From contig OZ022499.1 in the NCBI GenBank assembly GCA_963989385.1, positions 75,206,203 through 75,270,202 on the forward strand: a DNA stretch of 64,000 nucleotides, written 5' to 3'. Within the stretch, counting starts at the first letter, position 1. Each line of letters opens with the position of its first letter. Positions 15,401-23,171 of the stretch are shown here, piece by piece. Origin of the DNA: Ctena decussata. Lineage: Eukaryota; Mollusca; Bivalvia; Lucinida; Lucinidae. A program made the position numbers and the translations under genes. The notes under the pieces were generated by a model, which saw nothing but the letters and a program-made list of their open reading frames with translations, was not told the origin of the DNA and made no database searches.

Positions 15401-18400
15401 GTCAAAAACTTCTTACTGTAAAAAATTGGAACACTTATTAAAAATAATTCCTGTAATCATCCTAAAAATGGAACTATTTGATTTTACAGCGTGGCAATGC
15501 ATCGAAAAATATCCAGATGGAATGGCACACTTGATTTAATGTATACAAGAGGACACCAAGAAGCCTTGACATATGACCTCAGTAAGCTAATGATGCTTTG
15601 AACAACTACGCCCAGCACATGAACACATCTGCCAGAGCAACCTGATGATGTGTTTTGATCTTGCTGTTTTGACTGAGATACGAAAGCCAAGACTGAGATA
15701 CATGTATGAAAAACAGGTTCTCACTGTTTGCTCAGACCTATCCGTACCAAAAATTTAGGGTTTTTATGTTAATACAGTCAAATCTGTCTTAAGGGATCAG
15801 CCAAGGGAAGGACAAAAAGTGGCTGCTTAAGATAGGTGACCCCTTAATACAGGTTGATTTCCATTGTATTTTGGTTCAAGAGACTCAGAAAAGGTGGCTT
15901 CTTAAGAAGGTGATCCCTTAATAGAGGTGACCACATAAGCAGGTTTGACTGTATACGAATGAATTTTTGCTTTAAATTGAAATAACTTCAGCATGCAACT
16001 TGAAAGCTTGTGAAGAAAACTGTTTAAAAGATCAAACGATGGCACCAATTCTTCTTCAGATCATGGCAGAATGTAACTTTTCCCAAGAGACCTGTTGTCT
16101 TCATCAAAATAGTAGGAACACACAATACAGCAAATGAGGTATGTACTCAGAATACCATATTAATCCCATTAAATGCCCCAGGGGCGTTGCATTTTACAAA
16201 AGGGTAGGGGTGTTATTTAGAGCTTAAAGTGTAGTAAATCAGCCACTGCCATAATACCTCTAATAAGCAATTTAAAGGTGATGGGTCACTTCAAAGGAAG
16301 CAATTCTACTATTTTTGTCTCCCTTTTTAGCTGGGGTCAACTCTTAAAGGAAAGAATTTGCTCCTGTAGGAGCAAATTCTTTTCTTTAAGAGTAGACCTC
16401 ATTTCAAAGAGCTACCTTATCCAGCAAAGAAAACAACAGGAATTCATGCAACAAATATATAACATTATTTTTGGGGAAAAAAAACAGGGGCATTTATTAG
16501 GATTAATATGGTAACTTAAAATGCAGTCCCTCTACACAGGCACACTCAGAAATTTGTACGATTACTATTGTATATGTGACAGATAGAGCATGGTTTGTCC
16601 GTCTATACAAAGTGGTTGCCACAAGCTATAGGGAGGGATTGTCAGCCATACAGATGGACAAACCATGCTCTATCTCACTTATTGCACAATCCCCAGTAAA
16701 GACCTTGCACATTATGGGGTATCTCACGCTAAAGATTTGGGTATTTTGGGATCAAGCTGTAAGCCTATTGTAGCAGAGGCATTGGGAGATAAAGTATTAA
16801 AAACACTACATGGTTTGTCCGTTAAAATATTTTGTGTTCATTATGGCAGTTTAGCAAGTACAGGCCAACTTCGTTGTGTCAAACTTGCTTATCTCGAAAA
16901 CCCTGCTAGTGTCGAAGTGATCTCCCATTCCCGAACATTTCCCCCTATATAATATTGCATTTCGACCTCTGTTGTGTCGAACTCGCTTATAACGAAAACA
17001 CTGCTGTATCGAAGTGATTTTTGATTCCCCTCAGACACTTTCCATGTGTTTTACCACAGTTTGTGTCGAAGTCAAAATGTGTATTCAGAAAAAGATCGCT
17101 GAAACGACGGAAAGAAAATGACGGCTATTTTGTGTAGACGTTTTGCGGTAATGAAAAACCTGCATATTTTTGTCTTTAAGCAAATTGGTACAAACATCGA
17201 ACAATAACAATGAAAAAGAACAATTTACCGAACAGTTGTCTTTAATTGATCGCAGTTCAATCAATTATCCCAAATTATCCAATAATTATCCAATGATTGT
17301 GTGAAACGATGCAGACATTGTTTTGTTGATCAGCTGTTTTTGTGTGTAAGTTAAATGACCTTGAACTGCGTATACGTCACAGGTCAGGTGCGTTCGATTG
17401 GAAAGTTCTGTCAATTAGGTGCCTTTGAAATTTAATTGATTGAACAGTATTGAGCGGCGCTTTTTGATGCGGGCTATTAGTAACAATCCCGTTTTCAGTA
17501 GAAACAGTTTTGCTATGTTCGTGCTGCACACGTTTTGTAAAAATACTGAATCTACGAAAGTTAAGATATTGTACATGTATAGAACAAAAATTTTGATGAA
17601 GTCACAATTTGCCTATCTCGAACTTCCGAAAACTCGAAGTGGGTTCTCCATTCCCTTGGAATTCGAGATATCGAAGTTGGCCTGTACAAGAATGAGGGAA
17701 AAATAAAAGACAAGCACATGCATAACAAAATGTACAAACTGCCTAGATGCATGCAATTTTTGCAATGACAACTTATACGATGACATTACATAAACACATA
17801 TGAGCCACAAAAAATCAATAAAATGGCATTGCGCCCAGCTAAGAGGCAGACTAGCCTGGGCATTTACCCAGTCTGACCAAAGTCTTTGCTTTTTTTTTAA
17901 GGGTAGCTAAGGGACTAAGCTAGCTCCATGCACACAGTGAAGACTCTGATCAGACTGGGCAGATGCCCAGGCTGATATAAGTCTTTGCTGGGCGCACATG
18001 CCACTTTTGGTTTTTGTCGCACCTGCTTTAGCAAGGTGCGATACAGGCGTCCGGTTTTCCGTCCGTCGGTCCGTCCATCCGTTCACAATTTACGTCGACC
18101 CTAGCATTTTAGTCAATTCAAATGACTTATTCTCTGTAACCTCTGCATCCATGGTTCTCAAATTTGACATGCAGCATGATCAGACAGCAGGGCTTCAGAA
18201 TGGTAAAATTAAGGCGGGTCGAGAAAATTCAAGATGGCTGCCGCTACTAAAAATAGCAAAACTAATAAAATCAAGTTTTTCTCCAGAACCACTTGGTATA
18301 TTTGGCTGAAATTTTGTATGAGGCATAAGTGGGACCTTGGTATTCAGAATTATCAAACAGAAAAAAATCTGTAGCGGAATTAGGTCACAGTGACCTTACG

Positions 18401-20147
18401 TCGACCCTAGAATAATTTACGTCGACCCTAGAATTTAAGTCCATTCAAATGACTTATTCTCTGAAACCACTGCATCCATGGTTCTCAAATTTGACATGCA
18501 GCATGATCAGACAGCAGGGCTTCAGAATGGTAAAATTCAGGCGGGTAAAGAATCCAAGATGGCTGCCGTTACTAAAAATAGCAAAACCAATAAAATCAAG
18601 TTTTTCTCCAGAGCCACTTGGTATATTTGGCTGAAATTTTGTATGAAGTATAAGTGGGACCTTGGTATTCAGAATTATTAAAACGAAAAATATCTGTTGC
18701 GGAATTAGCTTACAGTGACCTTACGTCGACCCTAGAATAATTTACGTCAACCCTAGCATTTAAGTCCAATCAAATGACTTATTCTCTGAAACCACTGCAT
18801 CCATGGTTCTCAAATTTGACATGCAGCACGATCAGACAGCAGGGCTTCAGAATGGTAAAATTCAGGCGGGTCGAGAATCCAAGATGGTCGCCATTACTAA
18901 AAATAGCAAAACCAATAAAATCAAGTTTTTCTCCAGAACCACTTTGTATTTTTGGCTGAAATTTTGTATGAAGCATAAGTTGGTCCTTGGTATTCAGAAT
19001 TATCAAAATAAAAAACATCTGTAGCGGAATTAGGTCACAGTGACCTTAAGTAGTCCCTAGAATAACTTACGTCGACCCTAGCAGTTTAGTCCATTCATAT
19101 GACTTATTCTCTAAAACCACTGTATCCATGGTTCTCAAATTTGACATGCAGCATGATCAGACTGCAGGGCTTCAGAATGATAAAATTCGGGCAAGTCGAA
19201 AATCCAAGATGGTCACCGTTACTAAAAACAGCCAAACCAATAAAATCAACTTTTTCTCTAGAGCCACTTGGTATATTCATTGAGTTCTTCATGTGAAGGC
19301 ACACAGCAGGTGCGACATAGCATTCCGCGGAATTCTTGTGTTGTGTTCACGGCTCATTTCATTACATAAACACCATATGGATAGCAAATTGTGCAAGAAA
19401 ATGAATCTTTTATGGCTGCATGGAAATTCATGTCAGACAGAAAATATGAAACAGCTCTTGAGTAACTCTTTAGTGGACATTCAGCTAAATCTTGCCATCA
19501 TCTGAACATGCATCTCAGGAAGGATTTTTCTGTCTAGCTCTTGAACTTCAGTAAAAGCCGTTACCTTGAAATTTTGGACTGAGTAAACATGCTCACATGG
19601 TAACTGCTGAACTATCTAATCTATCTAATTGAAAATGAGAATATTGAAATTCAACAAATGAGCTGCAACACAAGAAAACCAACAAAGTGGTTGTGCCCCT
19701 AGCACAGACTCAGATCAGCCTGGGCATCCGCCCAGGCTGATTAGAGTCTTTGCTATCCACATGGAGGTAGCTTAGACCCTTAGCTACCCTTTAAATGCTT
19801 AGGGAAGAGTCTGATCAGTCTAGGCAAATGCCCAGGCTGATCTGAGTCTGCACTGGGTGCACAACCACTGTTTGGTTTTCTCGTGTCGTGACTCGAATTG
19901 TTTTATCATTCAGGTTTTCCACTGTGTTCATTTTGAGGCCCCATCTGAGATGGTGAAACGTGTCAGTTGTGGTCAGTTAGTAAATACAGCAAGAGGAGCT
20001 AGCCCTTCAGGAAGTTCCCCGCAAGGCCTATCGGTCAGCCCGAGCCCCGCCCACAACCTTGTGGCAGCCAGTATGGATGTTAATGTCAGTCAGGATTTTC
20101 TGGATGAGCCAGAGTCAGAAAGAATGGACAGTCTGTCAGACAGATAA
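253..20147 (+). CDS. BTBD9: BTBD9, BTB/POZ domain-containing protein 9 (nine 3' coding exons; 5' end outside window)
   Basis: The joined exons 253-486, 1375-1639, 2577-2796, 4604-4723, 8668-8777, 9973-10162, 11435-11542, 16060-16138 and 19914-20147 read through in one frame and give about 519 residues ending in TAA. The order is: end of the BTB domain and BACK domain (exons 1-2), first F5/8-type C (discoidin-like) domain (exons 3-5), second discoidin-like domain (exons 6-9), then a Ser/Pro-rich tail. Recognisable family stretches are NIRNVCLIYDLA, SRDMDLQYRG, VPEENIATT, YDLDRGFTRH, RIVGTHNT-type strings in both discoidin repeats, and WDSGYTCHQLGSG. BTBD9 is a conserved animal protein; in the literature it is linked to a Cullin-3 adaptor role and, in people, to restless legs syndrome. 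The N-terminal BTB exons must lie before position 1. Every border uses GT/AG. Identity is very secure; exact borders are inferred from phase and family alignment. Confidence 0.96.
1067..1329 (+). mobile_element. tRNA-derived SINE (S1) with 13-bp target-site duplication
   Basis: The head GTCTAGTGGTTAGAGTGA with B-box-like GGTCGTGAGTTCGCAGC resembles a tRNA promoter. The tail ends GGGAAACCTTTACC. TATTGCATATAGA occurs exactly at 1054-1066 and 1330-1342, so this is a true retrotransposition event in a BTBD9 intron. A second copy lies inverted at 23903-24135. Confidence 0.88.
1375..1639 (+). CDS. BTBD9: BTBD9 exon (BACK domain)
   Basis: 265 nt, entering in phase 0 and leaving with one base of a split codon. 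Acceptor tttttAG at 1373-1374, donor GTGAGT at 1640. It encodes SSVKELISRDSF through AVRLPLMTMHELLNVVR to SRDMDLQYRGFL, the conserved second half of the BACK domain. A SINE lies only 45 bp upstream of its acceptor. Confidence 0.95.
1780..1982. mobile_element. Family C MITE with 6-bp duplication GCATAT
   Basis: Ends CAGAGCTCCAGATAAG and CTTATCTGGAGCACTG; central palindrome with ACATATGTTGTGACCC. Flanked by GCATAT at 1774-1779 and 1983-1988. In BTBD9 intron 2. Confidence 0.82.
2577..2796 (+). CDS. BTBD9: BTBD9 exon (first discoidin-like domain, part 1)
   Basis: 220 nt, acceptor ttacAG at 2575-2576, donor GTTTGT at 2797. The split codon G|TT gives Val of VPEENIATTRHGA; the exon ends in LLLWDKDTR with AG|G split. 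It is paralogous to the exon at 9973-10162, with the same entry and exit phases. Confidence 0.95.
2797..3510. other. Unassigned intronic DNA
   Basis: No conserved frame, RNA gene or recognisable repeat seen. AT-rich, part of the 1.8-kb BTBD9 intron before exon 4604-4723. Confidence 0.5.
3515..3660. repeat. Family A MITE, copy 2
   Basis: Core hairpin 3554-3621 (GCAAACAGTGTGGACTC, TGATCAGACAGCTTC / GAAGCAGTCTGATCAGGG), with the usual TGCATCAAAAGATATAGATGGAATG-type left flank and CCTATC right flank. Confidence 0.75.
4604..4723 (+). CDS. BTBD9: BTBD9 exon (first discoidin-like domain, part 2)
   Basis: 120 nt, acceptor tttttttcAG at 4602-4603, donor GTAAGA at 4724. It encodes SYSYYIEISMDDKDYERII, then YLCRSSQTLHFPAKVV, leaving in AA|G. 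The family usually has CRSWQ here; this copy reads CRSSQ, so a conserved Trp is replaced by Ser. It is too short to stand out as a long open frame. Confidence 0.94.
4824..6084. mobile_element. TA-flanked DNA transposon remnant T1 (Tigger/pogo-like ends)
   Basis: Ends CAGTCGAATCTCGATAGTTC and, inverted, CAGTCGAACCTCGGTAATTC; TA at 4822-4823 and 6085-6086. TTCGAA-rich subterminal repeats. About 1.26 kb without a recognisable transposase, so non-autonomous. In BTBD9 intron 4. Confidence 0.75.
6087..6426. mobile_element. Family U MITE, copy 1
   Basis: Ends TACCGTATAC / GTATACGGTA. It carries a GC-rich central hairpin at 6233-6267 (CATTAACCTGCGGCAG / CTGCCGCAGGTTAATG). It abuts T1 directly. The second copy is at 32043-32417. 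Confidence 0.8.
6928..7662 (+). mobile_element. Tandem-array element E1 (Helitron-like, non-autonomous)
   Basis: The 5' end is the hairpin GCACCTGCTTTAGCAAGGTGC. A GTCCGTCCGTC-rich leader is followed by three head-to-tail 180-bp units starting at 7021, 7201 and 7381. The 3' end is GCAGGTGCGACATAGC then the palindrome ATTCCGCGGAAT and TCTTG. Complementary short ends plus a terminal 3' hairpin and tandem units fit Helentron-type HINE elements. Each unit carries TGACCTTTGACCT (7138-7150, 7318-7330) or a one-base variant (7498-7510), which is a DR1 of AGGTCA on the other strand. Confidence 0.72.
8057..8593. mobile_element. TTAA-flanked MITE (piggyBac- or Kolobok-type target)
   Basis: Inverted ends AGGTAGGTTCCTG / CAGGAACCTACCT match perfectly over 13 bp and are flanked by TTAA at 8053-8056 and 8594-8597. 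537 bp, no coding capacity. It ends about 75 bp before the acceptor of the BTBD9 exon at 8668. Confidence 0.78.
8668..8777 (+). CDS. BTBD9: BTBD9 exon (first discoidin-like domain, part 3)
   Basis: 110 nt, acceptor attttAG at 8666-8667, donor GTAAAT at 8778. It reads YIRVVGTHNTQNRVFHLVSF and on through ECMYTLKPFQLEQGLT, leaving one base (G) for the next Val codon. The VGTHNT string recurs in the exon at 16060-16138. Confidence 0.95.
8810..8940. repeat. Family A MITE, copy 3
   Basis: Inverted relative to copy 1: ATTGGGACAGATAGGTGTGAG leads, core 8831-8900, then CCATCTGCACC. Degenerate arms. Confidence 0.65.
9000..9600. other. Unassigned intronic DNA
   Basis: Apart from the end of copy A3 I see no gene, RNA or repeat structure here. 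Confidence 0.45.
9615..9817. mobile_element. Family C MITE with 6-bp duplication TTATTT
   Basis: Ends CAGAGCTCTAGATAAG / CTTATCTAGAGCTCTG; long central palindrome. Exact TTATTT at 9609-9614 and 9818-9823. Confidence 0.88.
9973..10162 (+). CDS. BTBD9: BTBD9 exon (second discoidin-like domain, part 1)
   Basis: 190 nt, acceptor cctttcAG at 9971-9972, donor GTAATG at 10163. It encodes VPTENVATIPHNAIVTEGV, then SRSRNALINGD, WDSGYTCHQLGSG and QPYIIGCM. This is the strongest BTBD9 signature in the window. Confidence 0.96.
10225..10290. repeat. Family C fragment
   Basis: Degenerate piece resembling the AATGAGGGGTCACAA-to-AGAAATAAG half of family C, without ends. Confidence 0.4.
10722..10925 (-). 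mobile_element. tRNA-derived SINE (S3)
   Basis: On the - strand a tRNA-like head (GTAGCCTAGTGGGTTAAG, CAAGTTTGATCC) is followed by a body ending AAAAGGACGTAAAATCGC. Direct repeats GAGCTGACAGAT (10710-10721) and GAGCTTACAGAT (10926-10937) are the target-site duplication, 11 of 12. Paralog at 28601-28807. Confidence 0.82.
11190..11248. repeat. Family D hairpin
   Basis: CTCTTAAAGAAAAGAATTTG then CTCCTAAAGGAG and the reverse complement. Core only. Confidence 0.6.
11435..11542 (+). CDS. BTBD9: BTBD9 exon (second discoidin-like domain, part 2)
   Basis: 108 nt, acceptor tatttcAG at 11433-11434, donor GTGAGT at 11543. It encodes LLLWDCDDRSYSYFIETS and DSQNWHMVCDKRQEACK, with the last codon split AA|A. 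Tandem-array element F1 begins 48 bp past the donor. Confidence 0.95.
11591..15375 (+). mobile_element. Tandem-array element F1 (Helitron-like), 8 units of about 447 bp
   Basis: The 5' terminus is a strong hairpin: AGCTCACCTGAGCC, gaa, GGCTCATAGGTGAGCT. The 3' terminus is CAGGTGAGCT, then hairpin AGGACCATTGGTCCT and CTGG. Between them the marker ATATATGGTAAAA recurs at 11811, 12256, 12714, 13151, 13607, 14048, 14497 and 14942, giving units of 437-458 bp. Most units hold AGGTCAAGGTCA on one strand (for example 12087, 12982, 13436, 13891, 14327, 14760) and TGACCTTGACCT (11924, 12828, 13730). It fills most of the 4.5-kb BTBD9 intron 7. Open frames inside are array artefacts. Confidence 0.78.
15775..15951. 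mobile_element. TA-flanked MITE T2
   Basis: Ends CAGTCAAATCTGTCTTAAG and, inverted, CAGTCAAACCTGCTTATG; TA on both sides (15773-15774, 15952-15953). Internal repeats of CCCTTAATA. Relative at 40157-40333. Confidence 0.75.
16060..16138 (+). CDS. BTBD9: BTBD9 exon (second discoidin-like domain, part 3)
   Basis: 79 nt, acceptor cttcttcAG at 16058-16059, donor GTATGT at 16139. It encodes SWQNVTFPKRPVVFIKIVG and THNTANE and leaves in phase 0. A MITE (family CC) starts about 13 bp after the donor. Confidence 0.95.
16152..16513. mobile_element. Family CC MITE containing a family D hairpin
   Basis: Ends TACCATATTAATCCCATTAA / TTATTAGGATTAATATGGTA. The middle carries the D hairpin (16333-16400). It begins 13 bp downstream of a BTBD9 donor site. 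Confidence 0.75.
16581..16676. repeat. Foldback repeat
   Basis: 28-bp arms beginning AGATAGAGCATGGTTTGTCC and ending in the complement, with one or two mismatches; loop about 40 bp. A half-copy (CATGGTTTGTCCGTT) recurs near 16809. Confidence 0.7.
16861..17684. mobile_element. TA-flanked DNA transposon remnant T4
   Basis: Perfect ends CAGGCCAACTTCG / CGAAGTTGGCCTG with TA at 16859-16860 and 17685-17686. Subterminal TCGAA repeats as in T1. No transposase frame in 824 bp. Confidence 0.78.
17799..19358. mobile_element. Family B MITE (copy 1) split by element E2
   Basis: Left part 17799-18013 runs from TGAGCCACAAAAAATC through the GCCTGGGC double hairpin to GCCACTTTTGG. The rest of its right end (TTGTGTTCACGGCTCAT) reappears after E2 at about 19341-19357. 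The whole block is flanked by an exact 14-bp repeat, CATTACATAAACAC, at 17784-17797 and 19360-19373. Confidence 0.75.
18014..19340 (+). mobile_element. Tandem-array element E2 (Helitron-like), 4 units of about 325 bp
   Basis: Same termini as E1: GTCGCACCTGCTTTAGCAAG then GTGCGA, and GCAGGTGCGACATAGC plus ATTCCGCGGAAT near the 3' end, but a different internal repeat. The marker GTTCTCAAATTTGACATGCA recurs at 18154, 18481, 18806 and 19131. Between units lies AGGTCACAGTGACCT (18382-18396 and 19032-19046; degenerate at 18707-18721), followed by TACGTCGACCCTAG. In BTBD9 intron 8. Confidence 0.75.
19659..19898. mobile_element. Family B MITE, copy 2, abutting the last BTBD9 exon
   Basis: Ends ATGAGCTGCAACAC / GTGTCGTGACTCGAAT; two GCCTGGGC/GCCCAGGC hairpins inside. 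Its right end is about 15 bp upstream of the acceptor at 19912-19913. Confidence 0.8.
19914..20147 (+). CDS. BTBD9: BTBD9 terminal coding exon
   Basis: 77 codons plus TAA at 20145-20147; acceptor atcattcAG at 19912-19913. It starts VFHCVHFEAPSEMVKR, closing the second discoidin domain. A low-complexity tail rich in Ser, Pro and Gly follows and ends in DSLSDR. The end of a family-B MITE lies only about 15 bp upstream of the acceptor, so part of the 3' splice-site region may derive from that element. Confidence 0.94.
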   Translation, partial: VFHCVHFEAPSEMVKRVSCGQLVNTARGASPSGSSPQGLSVSPSPAHNLVAASMDVNVSQDFLDEPESERMDSLSDR

Positions 20148-20208
20148 ATTTTTGTACATGTTTCTCTTTCTTTCATTTCATTACCCAGATAAACTGCTCA
20201 TGGTTAGG

Positions 20209-20234
20209 CCAGCCTGCATATATATGCAGGCTGG
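20209..20234. repeat. Perfect 26-bp palindrome in the BTBD9 3' UTR
   Basis: Begins CCAGCCTGCATA and is its own reverse complement throughout. 61 bp after the stop codon. Confidence 0.9.
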
Positions 20235-20429
20235 TCTGATCATGCAGAGTTTGCACAGACTTAAGGTGTCTGAAATAATACGCGTTGTCATTAATTGAGA
20301 TTGAAGTTCAGAATTACTCTAATGACCCTAAAATTTTAACACCCAAAAGTCGGACAATTTTTTTTGTTCGAAAATTTGTAGAAAGTGAATTTTACACACA
20401 TAAATGCATCCAAATGACGCTATGTGAAT

Positions 20430-20499
20430 GGCAAACATGGTAGACCCTGATCAAATTGCTCCTTCAGGAGCAGTTTTATCTGGGTCTACTATGTTTGCT
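20430..20499. repeat. Family A hairpin, copy 4
   Basis: GCAAACATGGTAGACCCTGA / TGGGTCTACTATGTTTGC around GCTCCTTCAGGAGC. Confidence 0.75.
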
Positions 20500-21050
20500 C
20501 AGACCTGTCTGTCCGAATATTTAGAGTCATTACGGTACTGAAATAGTTTAAAAAGCCTGCAATATGGTTCATCTGTAAAATACATGTAGCAAAACTGGTC
20601 AGCTGAGATGAAGCCTGATCAGTGTTGTCACTGTTTGAACATTTACGAAATGGAGGAATCAACTTGTCCAAAAGTCCTTTTCGGAATATTTATGGTAAAA
20701 AGTGTAAAAGAAATTTTGATGTATTGTTTTGTTACTGTTTAAAAAATGGTTTTGCTTGGTTTTGATGGTATTTTGTGTTCAGTTCAGTACATTTATCTAG
20801 TTTAAGACATAAAATTGTAATTAAAATAAAGCAGCTGGTTCTAGGATCAGTGGGCATATGTAAACATAGAACCATATGAGTGGTTTGCTTTAAACTTAAA
20901 ATAGCATGGTCTTGTGGGGTTCCAAGTGTAAACAAAAAAACAGATTGGCACCATGTGAAAAAGAACCTTACAGTTTGCGCAAACATGGAAGACTCTCAGA
21001 TCAGCCTCACATCTGTGCAGTCTTATCTGAGTCTTCTGTGTAAGCATAAA

Positions 21051-21227
21051 CAGTAGAACTTCATTGGCTGAAACAGGAGTGGGACCATGAAAATTAGTTC
21101 CAGCCAAGGGTAGTTCTAGCCATCCAGGGTTAGTTTCTATATGAAGTGATCTCTAGGGACTAAGGAAAGAGTTCTAGTCAGGCAGGGTTAATGAGCCATC
21201 AGTGTTTGAGCCATTGAAGCTTTGCTG
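21051..21227. mobile_element. MITE T5 with CAGTAGAAC-type ends
   Basis: CAGTAGAACTTCATTGGCTG at the left; inverted CAGCAAAGCTTCAATGGCTC at the right, followed by TA. Internal copies of AGTTCTAGCC-like repeats. Confidence 0.6.
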
Positions 21228-21873
21228 TATTAGCTATCAATCCTGTGAAATTTAAAAAATGAGAAGTGAAGACCTGGATCAGTTTGCAAAATAGAGCACT
21301 CACAGTATTCACGTATATCTTTAGGTTCCTTTCTGCATGATACCGATCAGTTATGTGTTTGCAAGGTGTCTTCCACCTCTACCATACATTTGGTTCATCA
21401 GTAAATATGGATGCATGGCGACACGAAGGCTCACAATGTAATTATCAAAATGCTTGACTTTGTGTTGTGATGCGTGAGACATGTGAAAGCAACTGGACTT
21501 TCATGCAGATACTTGAAAAAAAATGTAACCTAGAACTGTCTGTGTTTGAAAAGATTGATTTGGATCCTAACTTATGTGTTACAAATAAGTTTATTGTAAT
21601 TAGAAACAATTGACTGAATCGTACCACAATTAGGCATGTATTTTAAGGCTGTTGATTGTTACGTTAGGAAGTTTTCGGATATTAAAAATGTCCCGATACA
21701 TATAGTATGTAAGTGACTCCTTATGGAGATGCTTATTGTTTTGCTTAAAAACTATCGTCCCAGCCCCAGTACTTACTGCACAATGCTGCAGGCATACCTT
21801 TAACTTACATTGTTAACCATAGGGCAAATTAATTATACTGTATTTATCCTAAAAAATTTAACTGCCTATTAAA

Positions 21874-21940
21874 GCAAACAGTGTAGACCCAGGTCAGAAT
21901 GCTCCTTAGGAGCATTCTGATCAGGGCTTACACAGTTTGC
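21874..21940. repeat. Family A hairpin, copy 5
   Basis: GCAAACAGTGTAGACCCAGG ... GCTTACACAGTTTGC around GCTCCTTAGGAGC. Confidence 0.75.
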
Positions 21941-22254
21941 TAAAAATTGACAGACCATCCTTTGATAGGTTAAATAGACCTGCGAAAATGGAAAGATTGA
22001 AAAGTGCTGTGTAGGAATGACCAAGTTGTCAAGATGGTTTGGATAAATGCAGTATGCAGTACTATATACAGTATATACATTGACTGTACATAATCAAAGT
22101 GTATTTTTGTATATTTTGGTAGATTTGTTTTGCTTATGTGGTATCATTATATTGGCTGCTGTCAGAGTTCCAGATAAAAGGGTGCGTTTTAAGGTTCATG
22201 GATACACGTAGTGGGAGCAACTCTGCCATCTTCATTTTTGTCAGCCATTCTGAT

Positions 22255-22324
22255 GGGGGTCAACTCTTAAAGGAAAGAATTTGCTCCCCTAGGAGCAAAT
22301 TCTTTCCTTCAAGAATTGACCCCA
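22255..22324. repeat. Family D hairpin
   Basis: GGGGTCAACTCTTAAAGGAA ... GAATTGACCCC around TTTGCTCCCCTAGGAGCAAA; near-perfect. Confidence 0.75.
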
Positions 22325-22489
22325 TTTTGGAAGGACTACATCATTCAGGGAAGTAAAAAGGAAGTCACAAAGTTGTCTCCCTTTGATAAAAAGTCAAACT
22401 CCAGTGCAGTATACCCTGTACATCTTAATATACATCTGAGGCAAGCACGTTTTGTTGCTTTGTTGTCATACAATCTATGTATATGTTAT

Positions 22490-23068
22490 GACCACACTTA
22501 CGAGCATTTAATTTCTCTACCGGGGCTATCAGCTGGGGTCTATGTTAAGCCTATGAAAGTATGGTCTCATTGGTAGTTGCTTCCCAGCAGAGATTGGCAT
22601 ATATCTGTTAATGCAGTCATAAAAATGTTTAAGAGAAGCGGTGTCAAAATTTTTTTATCAACATCAAAATGCATTTTCATTGTGTTTGTTTTTTTCATCA
22701 CTTTTCTTTTGGGATATGAGCTTCATAAAAATGCTACAAGAAACTTGACATTGAAATACATTACACAAGATTGTAAAAGTAAATGTGTTCATTTTTTAGC
22801 GCAGTCATGTTGATATTGTTATCTTCTGTTACTGCCCTTTTCCCTGGTGTGACCCATGTTCTGCTCCTAAGATTGTTTACACTAGCCACACAGAGCTCTT
22901 GAAAACTGCTAATAAAATAAATGATGCTGACAGGTTGCTGATAAGCAGGGAGTTTCTTCTCAGAGCAGGAACCAATGGTAAGTGGACTTACCATCACACA
23001 AGCTCTACAAAAGACTATATAGAGAGCTGATAGCCTCGGTAGAGAAATTATATGCTCCTGCCACACTG
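22490..23068. mobile_element. Inverted-repeat element of about 580 bp
   Basis: Left ATTTCTCTACCGGGGCTATC with AGCT matches the inverted right end ATTTCTCTACCGAGGCTATC with AGCT. No recognisable coding sequence between. Confidence 0.65.
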
Positions 23069-23171
23069 AGATGGAACTTTTGAGGGGCCATAATACTTTG
23101 TTTATGAGGGGAAAAAAGAAAAGAATATTGTCCTCAAAACCTTCCCTTATCTTGAGCTCTTTGTTGTTAAA

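Larger units (their letters stand above)
20148..20850 (+). other. Likely BTBD9 3' UTR with AATAAA at 20825-20830
   Basis: The first AATAAA after the stop that I find is at 20825-20830. The interval holds a perfect 26-bp palindrome at 20209-20234 and a family-A hairpin at 20430-20499, both of which would be transcribed. Transcript end is inferred, not seen. Confidence 0.5.
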
